From contig WJPL01000001.1 of NCBI GenBank assembly GCA_009649675.1, forward strand, positions 1,260,469 through 1,324,468: DNA of 64,000 nt. Reading direction: 5' to 3'. Source of the stretch: Alphaproteobacteria bacterium HT1-32 (GTDB lineage: Bacteria > Pseudomonadota > Alphaproteobacteria > Rhodospirillales > HT1-32). The position numbers were made by a program, and so were the translations under genes. The first letter of the stretch is position 1, and each line of letters opens with the position of its first letter. Below the pieces are notes generated by a model, which did not search any database, was not told the origin of the DNA, and saw only the letters and a program-made list of their open reading frames with translations. Positions 46,539-55,370 of the stretch are shown here, one piece after another.

Positions 46539-47501
46539 CTACTCCTGATTTGTGTCGGCCGGTGATTCAAGCTCTGCCTGTGTGAACTGGAAATCCGCAC
46601 GGCAGAATTCGCAGGTGACGGTGACGCGGCCTTCTTCCATCATATCGTCAATGTCATCTTTTCCGAATGACATCATAGCTGATAACAGGCGATTGCGGCA
46701 GCATTCTGACCGCGCCGAAACAGGCCGCTCATCAGCCACACGCACATCATCTTCGTTGAACAGCCGCCAGATCAGATCAATCCCGGTAAGTTGCAGATCC
46801 AGCATCTCTTCTGCCTTCAGGCTGCTCATCAGCAGGCGGTGCCGGGCCCAGTCATCTTCGGCTTCTTCGACTGTAACACCTTTCGGCAGGGTTTCCGTCG
46901 GCAGACGCTGCAACATCATGCCACAGCCGACCCATTCTCCGAACGGGGTCCGCCCGACCGCGATTTCAGCCGCTGTTTCAATCTGTTCCGAACGCTGGAA
47001 GTAATCCAGCACGCAATCGGCCAGCCGGTCACCTTCCAGCGGGACAATACCCTGATAGATATCCGTATCCGGGCCCTGATCCACAGTGAAAGCCAGATAT
47101 CCGCCCTTGAGCAAAGCCATGACCGGGGCCGCCTCGATGGCTGCGGGATCAACCGCCGCCAGGGCTTCCTCGTCAAACCGGGCGTAGCCACGAACCTCGC
47201 CCTCGCTGGTCACATCGACAACCAGCATCGAGACCGCACCCTCACCCTTCATCTGCAGGATGAACTTGCCGTCATATTTCAGCGCCGACGACAGCAGCAC
47301 CGACAGCACCAGCGTCTCACCCAGCAGATACGAGACCGGTTCCGGATAGTCATGCCGGCTGAGGACCTGATGCAGGGAGGCATTCAGGCGCGTGATACGG
47401 CCACGGACATTGCCCGCCTCAATGATGAAGGGGCGGACAACATCCTCACCGGTTGGCGGTGTTACCCGGATCGGCGTACCGACTGTTGTCAGCTCAGACA
47501 C
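46539..47501 (-). CDS. hslO: Redox-regulated chaperone Hsp33 with altered zinc motif
   Basis: 320 residues: the N-terminal holdase domain (about 20-200, [64 protein letters not shown]) and the C-terminal redox switch. The switch normally holds zinc by CxC and CxxC. Here the distal pair is intact (Cys297, Cys300 in TCEFC), but the proximal pair reads S-E-C-C (Ser265, Cys267, Cys268), two adjacent cysteines instead of CxC. Oxidation of these cysteines activates the chaperone in the known family. It starts at GTG 47501, overlapping argF by 13 bases. Operon argD-argF-hslO. Confidence 0.94.
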   Translation of the reverse strand: MSELTTVGTPIRVTPPTGEDVVRPFIIEAGNVRGRITRLNASLHQVLSRHDYPEPVSYLLGETLVLSVLLSSALKYDGKFILQMKGEGAVSMLVVDVTSEGEVRGYARFDEEALAAVDPAAIEAAPVMALLKGGYLAFTVDQGPDTDIYQGIVPLEGDRLADCVLDYFQRSEQIETAAEIAVGRTPFGEWVGCGMMLQRLPTETLPKGVTVEEAEDDWARHRLLMSSLKAEEMLDLQLTGIDLIWRLFNEDDVRVADERPVSARSECCRNRLLSAMMSFGKDDIDDMMEEGRVTVTCEFCRADFQFTQAELESPADTNQE

Positions 47502-48394
47502 CAGGCCAGAATCCCTTTTTGTGCATGCAGGCGATTTTCCGCCTCGTCCCAGATCACTGAAGACGGACCATCGATCACGTCAGCGGTGACTTCCTCATCA
47601 CGATGTGCCGGCAGGCAATGCATGAAAATCGCATCATTGCGGGCCAGACCCATTTTCTCCTGATCGATCTGATAGGGGCTGAGCAGGTCCTGACGAACGG
47701 CTGCATCACGGTCACCCATGGAAACCCAGGTGTCCGTGACAACACAGTCCACATCGGCCAGTGCCTTCGCGGGATCGGTGGTAACCGACACCCGGCCCTG
47801 ATGGTTCTCGGCCCAGTCCAGCACCTCCTGCGGGGGCGACAGCTCTTCCGGGCAGGCCATGCGCAGATCAAAACGGAATTTCACCGCCGCCTGAACCCAG
47901 CTGGTTGCCATATTGTTACCGTCGCCAACCCAGGCAATCGACTTGCCCGCAATCGGCCCGCGATGTTCCTCAAAGGTCATCACATCCGCCATCAGCTGAC
48001 AGGGATGGGTCCGGTCGGTCAGGCCATTGATAACCGGCACCGACGCATATTCCGCCAGTTCCAGAAGCTTCGATTCCTTGTCGGTACGGATCATGATGGC
48101 ATCGACATACCGGGACAGCACCCGCGCCGTATCAGCCACCGTCTCGCCCCGGCCAAGCTGGGTCTCTGCGGGTGACAAGACAACCACATCACCGCCAAGC
48201 TGGCGCATCCCGACATCAAAGGACACACGGGTCCGGGTCGAGGGCTTCTCGAAAATCAGCGCCAGGGTCTTGCCAACCAGCGGGCGCGGGTTGGGGGTTG
48301 TGCCGGTCTTGTGAGCCACGGCCAGATCAAGCATCTGCCGCAACTCACCTTCCTCGAACCTGTCCAGGTCCAGGAAGTGCTTCACGCTGCTCAT
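47489..48394 (-). CDS. argF: Ornithine carbamoyltransferase
   Basis: 301 residues. Carbamoyl-phosphate site [21 protein letters not shown], the [14 protein letters not shown] loop and the ornithine-loop [13 protein letters not shown] are intact. It forms citrulline from ornithine and carbamoyl phosphate (EC 2.1.3.3) in the cytosol. The ATG at 48394 overlaps the argD stop by four bases (ATGA), which fixes the start in preference to upstream codons. The 3' end overlaps the hslO start. Confidence 0.97.
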   Translation of the reverse strand: MSSVKHFLDLDRFEEGELRQMLDLAVAHKTGTTPNPRPLVGKTLALIFEKPSTRTRVSFDVGMRQLGGDVVVLSPAETQLGRGETVADTARVLSRYVDAIMIRTDKESKLLELAEYASVPVINGLTDRTHPCQLMADVMTFEEHRGPIAGKSIAWVGDGNNMATSWVQAAVKFRFDLRMACPEELSPPQEVLDWAENHQGRVSVTTDPAKALADVDCVVTDTWVSMGDRDAAVRQDLLSPYQIDQEKMGLARNDAIFMHCLPAHRDEEVTADVIDGPSSVIWDEAENRLHAQKGILAWCLS

Positions 48395-49572
48395 GCTTCT
48401 GCCGCCAGTGTCTTGCAAGTGGCTTCCAGCGCAGCCATCGCCTGTTCTGCCTCGGCCTCACCCATGATCAGCGGCGGCAGCAGGCGCACGACATTATCTG
48501 CCGCACCGACAGCCAGCATCTGGTTATCCATCATCGTCGCGATGAACTTGCCGGAATCGACAACACATTTCAGACCCAGCATCAGGCCCGCGCCACGGAC
48601 CTGTTCAATCACCGTGGGATAGCGTTTCTGCAGATCAGTCAGCTGATCCCACAGCGCCCGCGCAGTACGGTCAACATGGTCGAGGAAGCCATCGCCCAGC
48701 ACCACATCAAGCACCGCATTCGCAGTCGCCATCGCCAGCGGGTTGCCGCCGAAGGTGGTGCCATGCGCACCCGCCGTCATGCCGGAAGCGGCATCTGCGG
48801 TCGCCAGACAGGCCCCCACGGGGAAGCCGCCGCCAAGCCCTTTGGCCAGTGAAATGATATCCGGCGCCGCCTTGCCCGCCCATTCATAGGCGAACAGCTT
48901 GCCGGTCCGGCCAATGCCGCACTGGACTTCATCATAATGCAGCAGGATACCGAACTCGTCCGCCGTCTCACGCAGCGCCCGGAGGTAATCCAGCTGTCCC
49001 ACCTGAATACCGCCCTCACCCTGAATCGGCTCCACCAGAATGGCCGCCGTCTGCGGTGTGATGGCATTGCGCAGCTCGTTCATATTGCCGAAAGGCACAT
49101 GGTCAAAGGCATCGACCAGCGGATCAAAGCCCTTCTTCACCTTGGCAGACCCACCGGCAGAGATGGTCGCCAGTGTCCGCCCATGGAAGGACCCGTCAGC
49201 ACAGATCACCCGGTATTTCTCGGTCTGGCCCTTATCATAGAAATGCTTCCGCGCCATCTTGATCCCGCATTCCAGCGCCTCGGCACCGGAATTGCAGAAG
49301 AACGCGTAGTCAGCAAAGGAATGGGCGACCAGCCGTTCCGCCAGCCGTTCCTGATCCGGAATCCGGTACAGGTTCGAAACATGCCAGAGCTTGCCCGCCT
49401 GCTCCTGCAGGGTTTTCACCAGATGGGGATGCGCATGACCAAGGGCATTGACCGCAATGCCGGATGTAAAATCGAGGAATCGTCGCCCGTCCACCGTATA
49501 CAGATAGCAGCCTTCACCCCGGTCGAACTCCAGGTCGAACCGCGCATAGGTCGGCATCACGGCAGATGTCAC
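48391..49572 (-). CDS. argD: Acetylornithine aminotransferase
   Basis: 393 residues of class III PLP aminotransferase. Conserved regions are [37 protein letters not shown], the Asp motif [15 protein letters not shown] and the PLP-lysine [14 protein letters not shown]. It converts N-acetylglutamate semialdehyde to N-acetylornithine and may also serve as succinyl-diaminopimelate aminotransferase. Of several in-frame starts, GTG 49572 sits eight bases after GAGGAG and is best placed; a GTG at 49581 would overlap that site. First gene of the operon. Confidence 0.96.
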   Translation of the reverse strand: MTSAVMPTYARFDLEFDRGEGCYLYTVDGRRFLDFTSGIAVNALGHAHPHLVKTLQEQAGKLWHVSNLYRIPDQERLAERLVAHSFADYAFFCNSGAEALECGIKMARKHFYDKGQTEKYRVICADGSFHGRTLATISAGGSAKVKKGFDPLVDAFDHVPFGNMNELRNAITPQTAAILVEPIQGEGGIQVGQLDYLRALRETADEFGILLHYDEVQCGIGRTGKLFAYEWAGKAAPDIISLAKGLGGGFPVGACLATADAASGMTAGAHGTTFGGNPLAMATANAVLDVVLGDGFLDHVDRTARALWDQLTDLQKRYPTVIEQVRGAGLMLGLKCVVDSGKFIATMMDNQMLAVGAADNVVRLLPPLIMGEAEAEQAMAALEATCKTLAAEA

Positions 49573-49603
49573 AACACACACTCCTCATACAATGACTAAA
49601 CTG

Positions 49604-49626
49604 AAAACGCGGCCCATTGGGCCGCG
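49604..49626 (-). terminator. Hairpin with T-run upstream of argD
   Basis: An eight-pair stem CGCGGCCC / GGGCCGCG with a three-base loop (49608-49626) is followed on the minus strand by TTTTCAG. It lies in the argD leader, about 35 bases before the start codon. It could be an attenuator or the terminator of a gene lost upstream; no minus-strand gene now precedes it. Confidence 0.55.
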
Positions 49627-49732
49627 CCACACGAAGGGCGAGAGTATCTGCGGGTTAGCGGTTTAAGTCAATTAGGTCGGGCCATCCTGCCGGGCACCGG
49701 CTTTACCCGGGCCAGACAGATAAAGCCCCTGA

Positions 49733-49888
49733 ACCATGTCGTTCCGGGATGCCGGCCGGTATGGCCCGCCGACGACATGCTACAACCGCTTCCGCCGCTG
49801 GACGAAGGCCGGTGTCTGGGACCGCATCATGGACGCGATCACGGTGGCGCATGATGGCGATGTCCAGATGATCGGCGGAAGCAGCTGA
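49733..49888 (+). pseudogene. IS5-family transposase N-terminal fragment
   Basis: One plus-strand frame reads SFRDAGRYGPPTTCYNRFRRW, then TKAGVWDRIMDAITVAHDGDVQMI, and ends at TGA 49886-49888. This is the characteristic N-terminal domain (YGPxTTCYNRFxRWxKAGVWDRI) of IS5-group transposases. The preceding start region and the whole DDE catalytic part are missing. No terminal inverted repeats were found by eye. It is a relic in the 430-base gap between argD and the lipoprotein gene; the rest of that gap holds the argD leader hairpin and the lipoprotein promoter region. Confidence 0.85.
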
Positions 49889-50002
49889 AGGGGAAAACCT
49901 TGTCCGGTTTCTTGCCAAAAATATATTGTTCGGGCAACATTTCCTGAACGGTGTGCGTGCAGCATGCAATCACTCATTCGACCGTCGAGGAAATTTCCCT
50001 TC

Positions 50003-51943
50003 ATGATCCGTCTGTCCACCCTTGCCATCGGCATGGCTATTCTTTTGTCTGCCTGTCAGACCACGAACACTCCGTCGCTTCCTGACCAGCCGGTTGGAGG
50101 ACCCGCAACAGAGCCTGATGAAATCGTGCTGTTTGATGCTGTCACTCCGCCTATCACCCGCCGGGCTTGTAATGGCTGTGACAACAACGGTGGTCCGGTG
50201 CAACTCAGGCTGCGGATTAATGGCGACAACTACATCTACCAGATCGCCCATTCGCCTTCACCGAAGGAAAAGTTCGATCCGAAGAAAATCTACAATCTCG
50301 AGGTAAAAGTCTGGTTCGACGAAAAACCGGGAGTATCGACGAGCCTCAGGGGGTTCAGTTTTGGCGATGCCCGCCGCGAAACCGGGCCTGACGGGAAGAC
50401 GTGGTATGTCACCGACTGGATGTGGAGTTCTGTCCAGTACAACATCACCACTCTGGCCAAGAAGCAGTACATCTTTGGCTCAAGTACTGACAGATCACTC
50501 GAACACCGACGGAAAACCATAAAGAGCTTCCGGGACAACATCACGGCCGGTACAAAGTTCAAGTACTGGCAAATGGGTCTGGAAATCGCCAATTTCCGCG
50601 GGGTCGAGAAGCACGTGGAACGGATCCTGTACGGGGCGGATGCCTTCGCTGCACTCAAGGATCCGGCAACAGCATATGAACAGAATTTCGCCGCGATGGA
50701 TGAGGTCATCTACGAGGACAAGAGAAAGAAGGAACTCGCCCGGGATGACAATAATGCCTACTGGCAGTTCATCAGAGAGGAACTGACGCCGTTGACGGTC
50801 AACAACATGATCAAGAAGGCGAAATGTCCCGACCTCGGCCACCAGCTCGCATACAACTATCATCGCATCCATGATTACCATGACGCCGGGAACCAGTCGC
50901 TCCGGCGGGCTGAATGCTACAACAAGATCCTGACCGACTACGATCCGGACGCGCTCATCAAGCGGTACGAACAGATATCCGATCAGGAAGATGCACTGTT
51001 TGAAAAGACCCACGGTATAAAGCGCTGGTCGCTTGAAAATGCCCTGAAACAGAGCGGTCCGGCGGCGCGAGAGATCAATATTGCAGTGGACCGGGCAGAG
51101 TACCTGTTTGAAGGAGCCGACTACACCGCTCGAGCCCACGCAAAGCAGCGGGCCAATCAGCAGCGCGAACGCGCCCAGATGCAAAGCCTGATGCGTAGCC
51201 TGCAAGGAATCCAAAGCACGCTGCAGCAACGTCATGACCAGGCCGCCGGGCGGGTTGCACAACTGCAGGCCCAGGCGATGGCCAACCACCGAGCCCGGCT
51301 CCAGGCGCAGCGGAACCAGTTGTCGGCAACGCGAAGCGGCACATCGTCCTCCACGACCTCCACTTCATCCGGCCGCAGTGCCGGCAGCTCCAGCCTGCAG
51401 GTGGCGAAAACCACGGCACCGCGGGAACCGATGATCGCCGTCTACATGGCGGCCTCGAGTATCACCTCCGCCCCACAGAACATGGCCAATTGTGACCCGG
51501 GCGGGGCCTTCGACGGCGATCGTATCTACGAGATCAAGTGCCGCGGCGTGAAAGTCGTCCGCCTGCCGATGCTGTCGCCGTCACGGGTGAAGAAATGCAC
51601 CGGCAATCCGGATGCCGACGTCATCGACGGTCATGAAGGCGCCATCATCGGTTCGATCATCCGCATGGAGGCCGTCACCCGTGGAGAACTGGAAAAGCTC
51701 AGGTCCATCGGCAAGCAGCAGACCAACCATCTTGCCGGTGTTTTCTTTGAACAGGCTGAACCGCAGGCAACCAGCCAGCTTATCGAATGGAAATACGAGA
51801 AGACCCGCGAGGGCACCATCGACCGGTATTTCCGTGATATGACCGAGCTGCGCGCCTACGCGAAGAACCACAATTGCGCTGCCATCCTCTGGACCCGCGC
51901 GGACGGCTCGACTTACGAGGAGCGGCTGGACCGGGTACGGTAA
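50003..51943 (+). CDS. Large lipoprotein of unknown function
   Basis: 646 residues. The leader MIRLSTLAIGMAILLSACQTT has a lipobox (LSAC, Cys18), so the product should be lipid-anchored. Residues about 40-280 form a mixed domain starting with RRACNGCDNNGG. A Gln/Arg/Ala-rich coiled coil (about 385-445, RAHAKQRANQQRERAQMQSL) and a Ser/Thr linker (about 450-472) precede a C-terminal domain of about 170 residues with four cysteines. I do not recognise any family. GAGGAAA precedes the ATG by about nine bases; an upstream ATG at 49964 would spoil the leader. Codon choice looks less biased than in neighbours, and an IS5 relic lies just upstream, so recent acquisition is possible. Confidence 0.75.
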   Translation: MIRLSTLAIGMAILLSACQTTNTPSLPDQPVGGPATEPDEIVLFDAVTPPITRRACNGCDNNGGPVQLRLRINGDNYIYQIAHSPSPKEKFDPKKIYNLEVKVWFDEKPGVSTSLRGFSFGDARRETGPDGKTWYVTDWMWSSVQYNITTLAKKQYIFGSSTDRSLEHRRKTIKSFRDNITAGTKFKYWQMGLEIANFRGVEKHVERILYGADAFAALKDPATAYEQNFAAMDEVIYEDKRKKELARDDNNAYWQFIREELTPLTVNNMIKKAKCPDLGHQLAYNYHRIHDYHDAGNQSLRRAECYNKILTDYDPDALIKRYEQISDQEDALFEKTHGIKRWSLENALKQSGPAAREINIAVDRAEYLFEGADYTARAHAKQRANQQRERAQMQSLMRSLQGIQSTLQQRHDQAAGRVAQLQAQAMANHRARLQAQRNQLSATRSGTSSSTTSTSSGRSAGSSSLQVAKTTAPREPMIAVYMAASSITSAPQNMANCDPGGAFDGDRIYEIKCRGVKVVRLPMLSPSRVKKCTGNPDADVIDGHEGAIIGSIIRMEAVTRGELEKLRSIGKQQTNHLAGVFFEQAEPQATSQLIEWKYEKTREGTIDRYFRDMTELRAYAKNHNCAAILWTRADGSTYEERLDRVR

Positions 51944-52074
51944 GGGACCTCCCCTACCGCCCCGATCCTCTGTTCCTGGGTTTCCTGCTGCTTCTTCGGC
52001 AGGAAGCAGCGCTTCAGTGACGGACCGATGATCACCGCAATCAGAATTTGGCTGCGATTTAATGAGTCTGCGGC

Positions 52075-53001
52075 CTAATCCAGCGTGACTGTCATTTCCC
52101 GCATCAATCTGCCATGGCCCCCGGCCAGCAGGCCGGTGATCCGGTCGCCGTCCCGGTCAAGCTCCACGGTTATCCGGCTGGGTGAGGGCGGTGTCATGTA
52201 ATGGCCCTGCTCAATAATCCAGGTCGCCTTCTTCTCCGGCAGGCTGTCATGCAGCAGACAGGCCAGAGGGCCGGCGGCCATGCCGGTTGCGGCTTCTTCC
52301 TCTATCGCGAAACGGGGGCCGAACATCCGGGCTGTCGCATCCTCACCGGTCGCCCCGGGATCTGTTGTGAAGATGTAATAGCCGACAAGGTCCAGTTTCT
52401 CGCTGATGTCCGAGATAGCGGCCATATCCGGCACAAGGTCGCGCAGATCAGCGCCAGACCGGACGCCGACATACATCATGCCATTGCCGGTACTGACAAC
52501 GACGGGCGGAAATCGCGGATCAACCCGGTCGCTGGCGAGTCCGACCGAGGCCAGCACCTGACTGGCAGAGACACCCTCCGTCACCCAGTCATCAGACCGG
52601 CGATAAACCGGGGCAAGCTGTTCCATGTAGGCCATGCCATCACGGATGAAGATTTTGCGGGGGCCATCAACCGTTTGCTTTGAGGTCTCGCCATCTGTCA
52701 CCCGGCCCAGTTCCGCAAGCCGGGAAAAGGTCGCGATGGTGGCATGCCCGCAATGCGGGATACGGCGGTTTGGCGTGAAGAAATCCAGCCGGAACCCGGC
52801 GATATCAGACCGCGAGACAAAAGCGGTCTCTGACAGCCCGACCCGGGCGGCAACCGCCTGCATGTCAGTTTCGCTCAGATCATCGGCATCAAGCACAACA
52901 CCCGCCGGGTTGCCGCCCTGTCCGTCAACGACAAAGGCATTCACAACACCCACGGAGATGGATTTCTTCAATAACGCGGCATCGGGCATTTTCGTCTCCA
53001 T
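52075..53001 (-). CDS. PhzF-family isomerase/epimerase-like protein
   Basis: 308 residues of the diaminopimelate-epimerase-like fold: VVNAFVVDGQGGNPAGVVLDAD, the catalytic Glu in GLSETAFVSRS, FFTPNRRIPHCGHATIATF, and EEEAATGMAAGPLACLL in the second half. PhzF itself isomerises a dihydro-3-hydroxyanthranilate in phenazine synthesis, but most members, including this lone gene, have unknown substrates. It is divergent from a LysR regulator 82 bases away, the usual arrangement for a regulated metabolic gene. Confidence 0.92.
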   Translation of the reverse strand: METKMPDAALLKKSISVGVVNAFVVDGQGGNPAGVVLDADDLSETDMQAVAARVGLSETAFVSRSDIAGFRLDFFTPNRRIPHCGHATIATFSRLAELGRVTDGETSKQTVDGPRKIFIRDGMAYMEQLAPVYRRSDDWVTEGVSASQVLASVGLASDRVDPRFPPVVVSTGNGMMYVGVRSGADLRDLVPDMAAISDISEKLDLVGYYIFTTDPGATGEDATARMFGPRFAIEEEAATGMAAGPLACLLHDSLPEKKATWIIEQGHYMTPPSPSRITVELDRDGDRITGLLAGGHGRLMREMTVTLD

Positions 53002-53083
53002 ATTTCATGTATATCACTCAATTAAATATTCTGATATCTTATGAACTGGGCTATATCGACTCATATAAACATGTGTTTTCCTC

Positions 53084-54010
53084 ATGAATTATGATGATCC
53101 CGGAATCCCGGAAAAGCTGTCACAGGCAACCGCCTTTCTGGCCGCCATTGCCCGCGACGGCAGCTTTTCGAAGGCGGCGGAGCGGCTCGGCGTCCATCAG
53201 TCGGCAATCAGCCACCGGGTGCGCGGACTGGAAGAGGCGCTGGGGATCCCCCTGTTTGAACGGACCACGCGAAAACTGAACCTGACCGACGCCGGGGAAA
53301 TTCTCTGTGCCGCCGCGACCCGTTCAATGGCAGAATGGGAGGCCGCGACCGATCAGCTGCGGCGCAACCGGGACAGCGACGTGATCCGGCTGTCCCTGCC
53401 CTCATCGCTGGCGATGAAATGGCTGCTGCCCGCCCTTCCCCGCGCCGCGACGACCGGTCTCGATATCGCCATAGATGTTTCAGACGGCCTGGTTGATTTC
53501 AGCCGCCGGCAGGCAGATGCCGCCATTCGTTTCGGGCACGGCCCCTATCCCGGATTACATGCCACCCGGCTTGCCGCCTGTCGCCTGCAACCGGTCGCCG
53601 CAGCGGGTTATGACCTGAACGGACGCGATATCGCCACGCTGGCGGCATCACGGGACGTGACCTTTCTGGGAGACCGCCGGGGAGAGACCGATGATACCGG
53701 CTTCAGCTGGCAGGCCTGGTTCGACGGCGCCGGGCCTGCCCCGGCAGACTTCACACCCGGCCAGACCTTCGACCGCGCCGACCTGATGTTGCAGGCAGCG
53801 ATTGCCGGGGCAGGTATCGGTCTTGGCAGAACCCTGCTGGTCGAAGCTGACATCCGCGCAGGTTTTCTGCAGCCACTGGACAAGGCCGTTCCCATGCGGT
53901 CCGCCTACTGGCTGGTCTGCAGCCCGACCTTTGCAGCGACCGAGCGTCATGCCCGGCTGCTCAGATGGCTGAAACAGGAAGTCAGGCGGACAACTGACGC
54001 CCACCCGTAA
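53084..54010 (+). CDS. LysR-family transcriptional regulator (GcvA-like)
   Basis: 308 residues. The N-terminal HTH (about 15-75) contains AAIARDGSFSKAAERLGVHQSAISHRVRGLEEALGIPLFERTTRKLNLTDAG. The effector domain resembles the GcvA branch (MKWLLPALPRAA, DVSDGLVDFSRRQADAAIRFGHGPYPG, GAGIGLGRTLLVEADI). It most likely controls the divergent phzF-like gene. A short AT-rich intergenic region between them would hold both promoters and the operator. Confidence 0.93.
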   Translation: MNYDDPGIPEKLSQATAFLAAIARDGSFSKAAERLGVHQSAISHRVRGLEEALGIPLFERTTRKLNLTDAGEILCAAATRSMAEWEAATDQLRRNRDSDVIRLSLPSSLAMKWLLPALPRAATTGLDIAIDVSDGLVDFSRRQADAAIRFGHGPYPGLHATRLAACRLQPVAAAGYDLNGRDIATLAASRDVTFLGDRRGETDDTGFSWQAWFDGAGPAPADFTPGQTFDRADLMLQAAIAGAGIGLGRTLLVEADIRAGFLQPLDKAVPMRSAYWLVCSPTFAATERHARLLRWLKQEVRRTTDAHP

Positions 54011-54016
54011 CCCGGA

Positions 54017-55282
54017 TCAGGTCAGACCACGCGCCCTGTTGCGACCGGCAAACAGGAACAGCCGGATGGTCAGCACACACCAGCCACAGACCGCAATCGC
54101 GAACACCATCGGCGTTGTGGTGCCGTCAAAGAACTGGCTGGCAATGGCAATCATCACACCGCCACAGACCATCTGCAGCGTGCCCCCCAGCGATGAGGCA
54201 AGCCCGGCAATATGCCCGTGTGCATCAAGTGCCAGCACCATCGCCGTCGGGATCACCAGTCCGAGGCAGGCATTCGCGCAGAACAGGAAACCAACCACGA
54301 TTGGCAGCGAAACATAACCGGCCAGAGTGACCATCAGCAGGGTCGATGTGAGGATAAAGAAACCGACAACAGCCATTGCGACCACCCGCTCCATCCCGAA
54401 CCGGTCGCCCAGTGTCGCGGCGAACTGGGAGGCACCGAAGAATCCCGCTGCGTTGATCGCAAAGGCCAGACTGAACTGCATCGGTGTCAGCCCGAACTGC
54501 TGGGTATAGACAAAGGACGCACTGGCGATGAAGACAAAGAAACTGGCCATGCTGAAACCGCCGATGAAGGTCAGCCCCAGGAACATCCGGTCGGTCAGCA
54601 AAACCTTCATGCCATGCACCATGTTCCGGACATTGACCGGCACCCGGTCTGATTGCGGCAGCGTCTCGGTCAGGGAGAAGCGGACCAGCAGCAGGCTGAT
54701 GACAGCCCCGACCGCCAGCACCAGAAAGATCGAATGCCAGTCAAAAGACAGAATCAGCAGGCTTCCGGCCAGCGGTGCCAGCATTGGTGAAACGCTGATC
54801 ACCAGCATGATCGATGACATCAGGCGCGTTGCCTTTGTCCCGGTATAGAGATCACGCACGATGGCGCGCGGCATCACCATGACAACGGCGGCACCCATGC
54901 CCTGCAGGAACCGGCTGGCAACCAGCCATTCGATTGACGGCGACACCACACAGCCCAGCGACCCGGCGATAAAGATCAGCAACCCGACATAAAGCGGCAG
55001 CTTGCGACCGACCTGATCGGACCACGGGCCGTACACCATCTGTGCCGTACCGAAGGCAATGAAAAAGGCCGTCAGGGTGATCTGTACCCCGGCGACGGTC
55101 GTCCCGAGGTCCGCTGCGATTGTCGGCAGCGCCGGCAGATACATATCAATAGCGAACGGCCCGACACTGGCCAGCAAACCCAGTATGGCTGCCGTTCTGT
55201 AAAAACCGATAGGCACGATGAATGATCCCGAGAGAGTTCTGTCCGGTCGATACAGCCTCAAAGACTGAACGGCTGTAAACAC
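54017..55282 (-). CDS. Bcr/CflA-type multidrug MFS exporter
   Basis: 421 residues with twelve membrane segments. Hallmarks are SVGPFAIDMYLPALPTIAADLGTTVAGVQITLTAFFIAFGTAQMVYGPWSDQVGRK (Bcr/CflA start and motif A) and GMGAAVVMVMPRAIVRDLYTG (motif C region). Relatives export drugs such as bicyclomycin, or sulfonamides and cysteine-type metabolites. The first about 22 residues before FIVPIGFYRT look non-conserved, so a GTG near 55219 may be the true start. Tail to tail with the LysR gene, six bases apart. Confidence 0.92.
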   Translation of the reverse strand: MFTAVQSLRLYRPDRTLSGSFIVPIGFYRTAAILGLLASVGPFAIDMYLPALPTIAADLGTTVAGVQITLTAFFIAFGTAQMVYGPWSDQVGRKLPLYVGLLIFIAGSLGCVVSPSIEWLVASRFLQGMGAAVVMVMPRAIVRDLYTGTKATRLMSSIMLVISVSPMLAPLAGSLLILSFDWHSIFLVLAVGAVISLLLVRFSLTETLPQSDRVPVNVRNMVHGMKVLLTDRMFLGLTFIGGFSMASFFVFIASASFVYTQQFGLTPMQFSLAFAINAAGFFGASQFAATLGDRFGMERVVAMAVVGFFILTSTLLMVTLAGYVSLPIVVGFLFCANACLGLVIPTAMVLALDAHGHIAGLASSLGGTLQMVCGGVMIAIASQFFDGTTTPMVFAIAVCGWCVLTIRLFLFAGRNRARGLT

Positions 55283-55370
55283 CCGGCCAGAAATGAAGTC
55301 AACCCGGACCGCGGAACCGCAGGTCAGGGTTGACCATATTGCATATCACGGACCGCCAAACCCGGTCCGG

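Noticed and set aside
49703-49969. Minus-strand 88-codon frame over the IS5 fragment
   Set aside because: The plus-strand frame carries recognisable IS5 transposase residues; the minus frame is its shadow.
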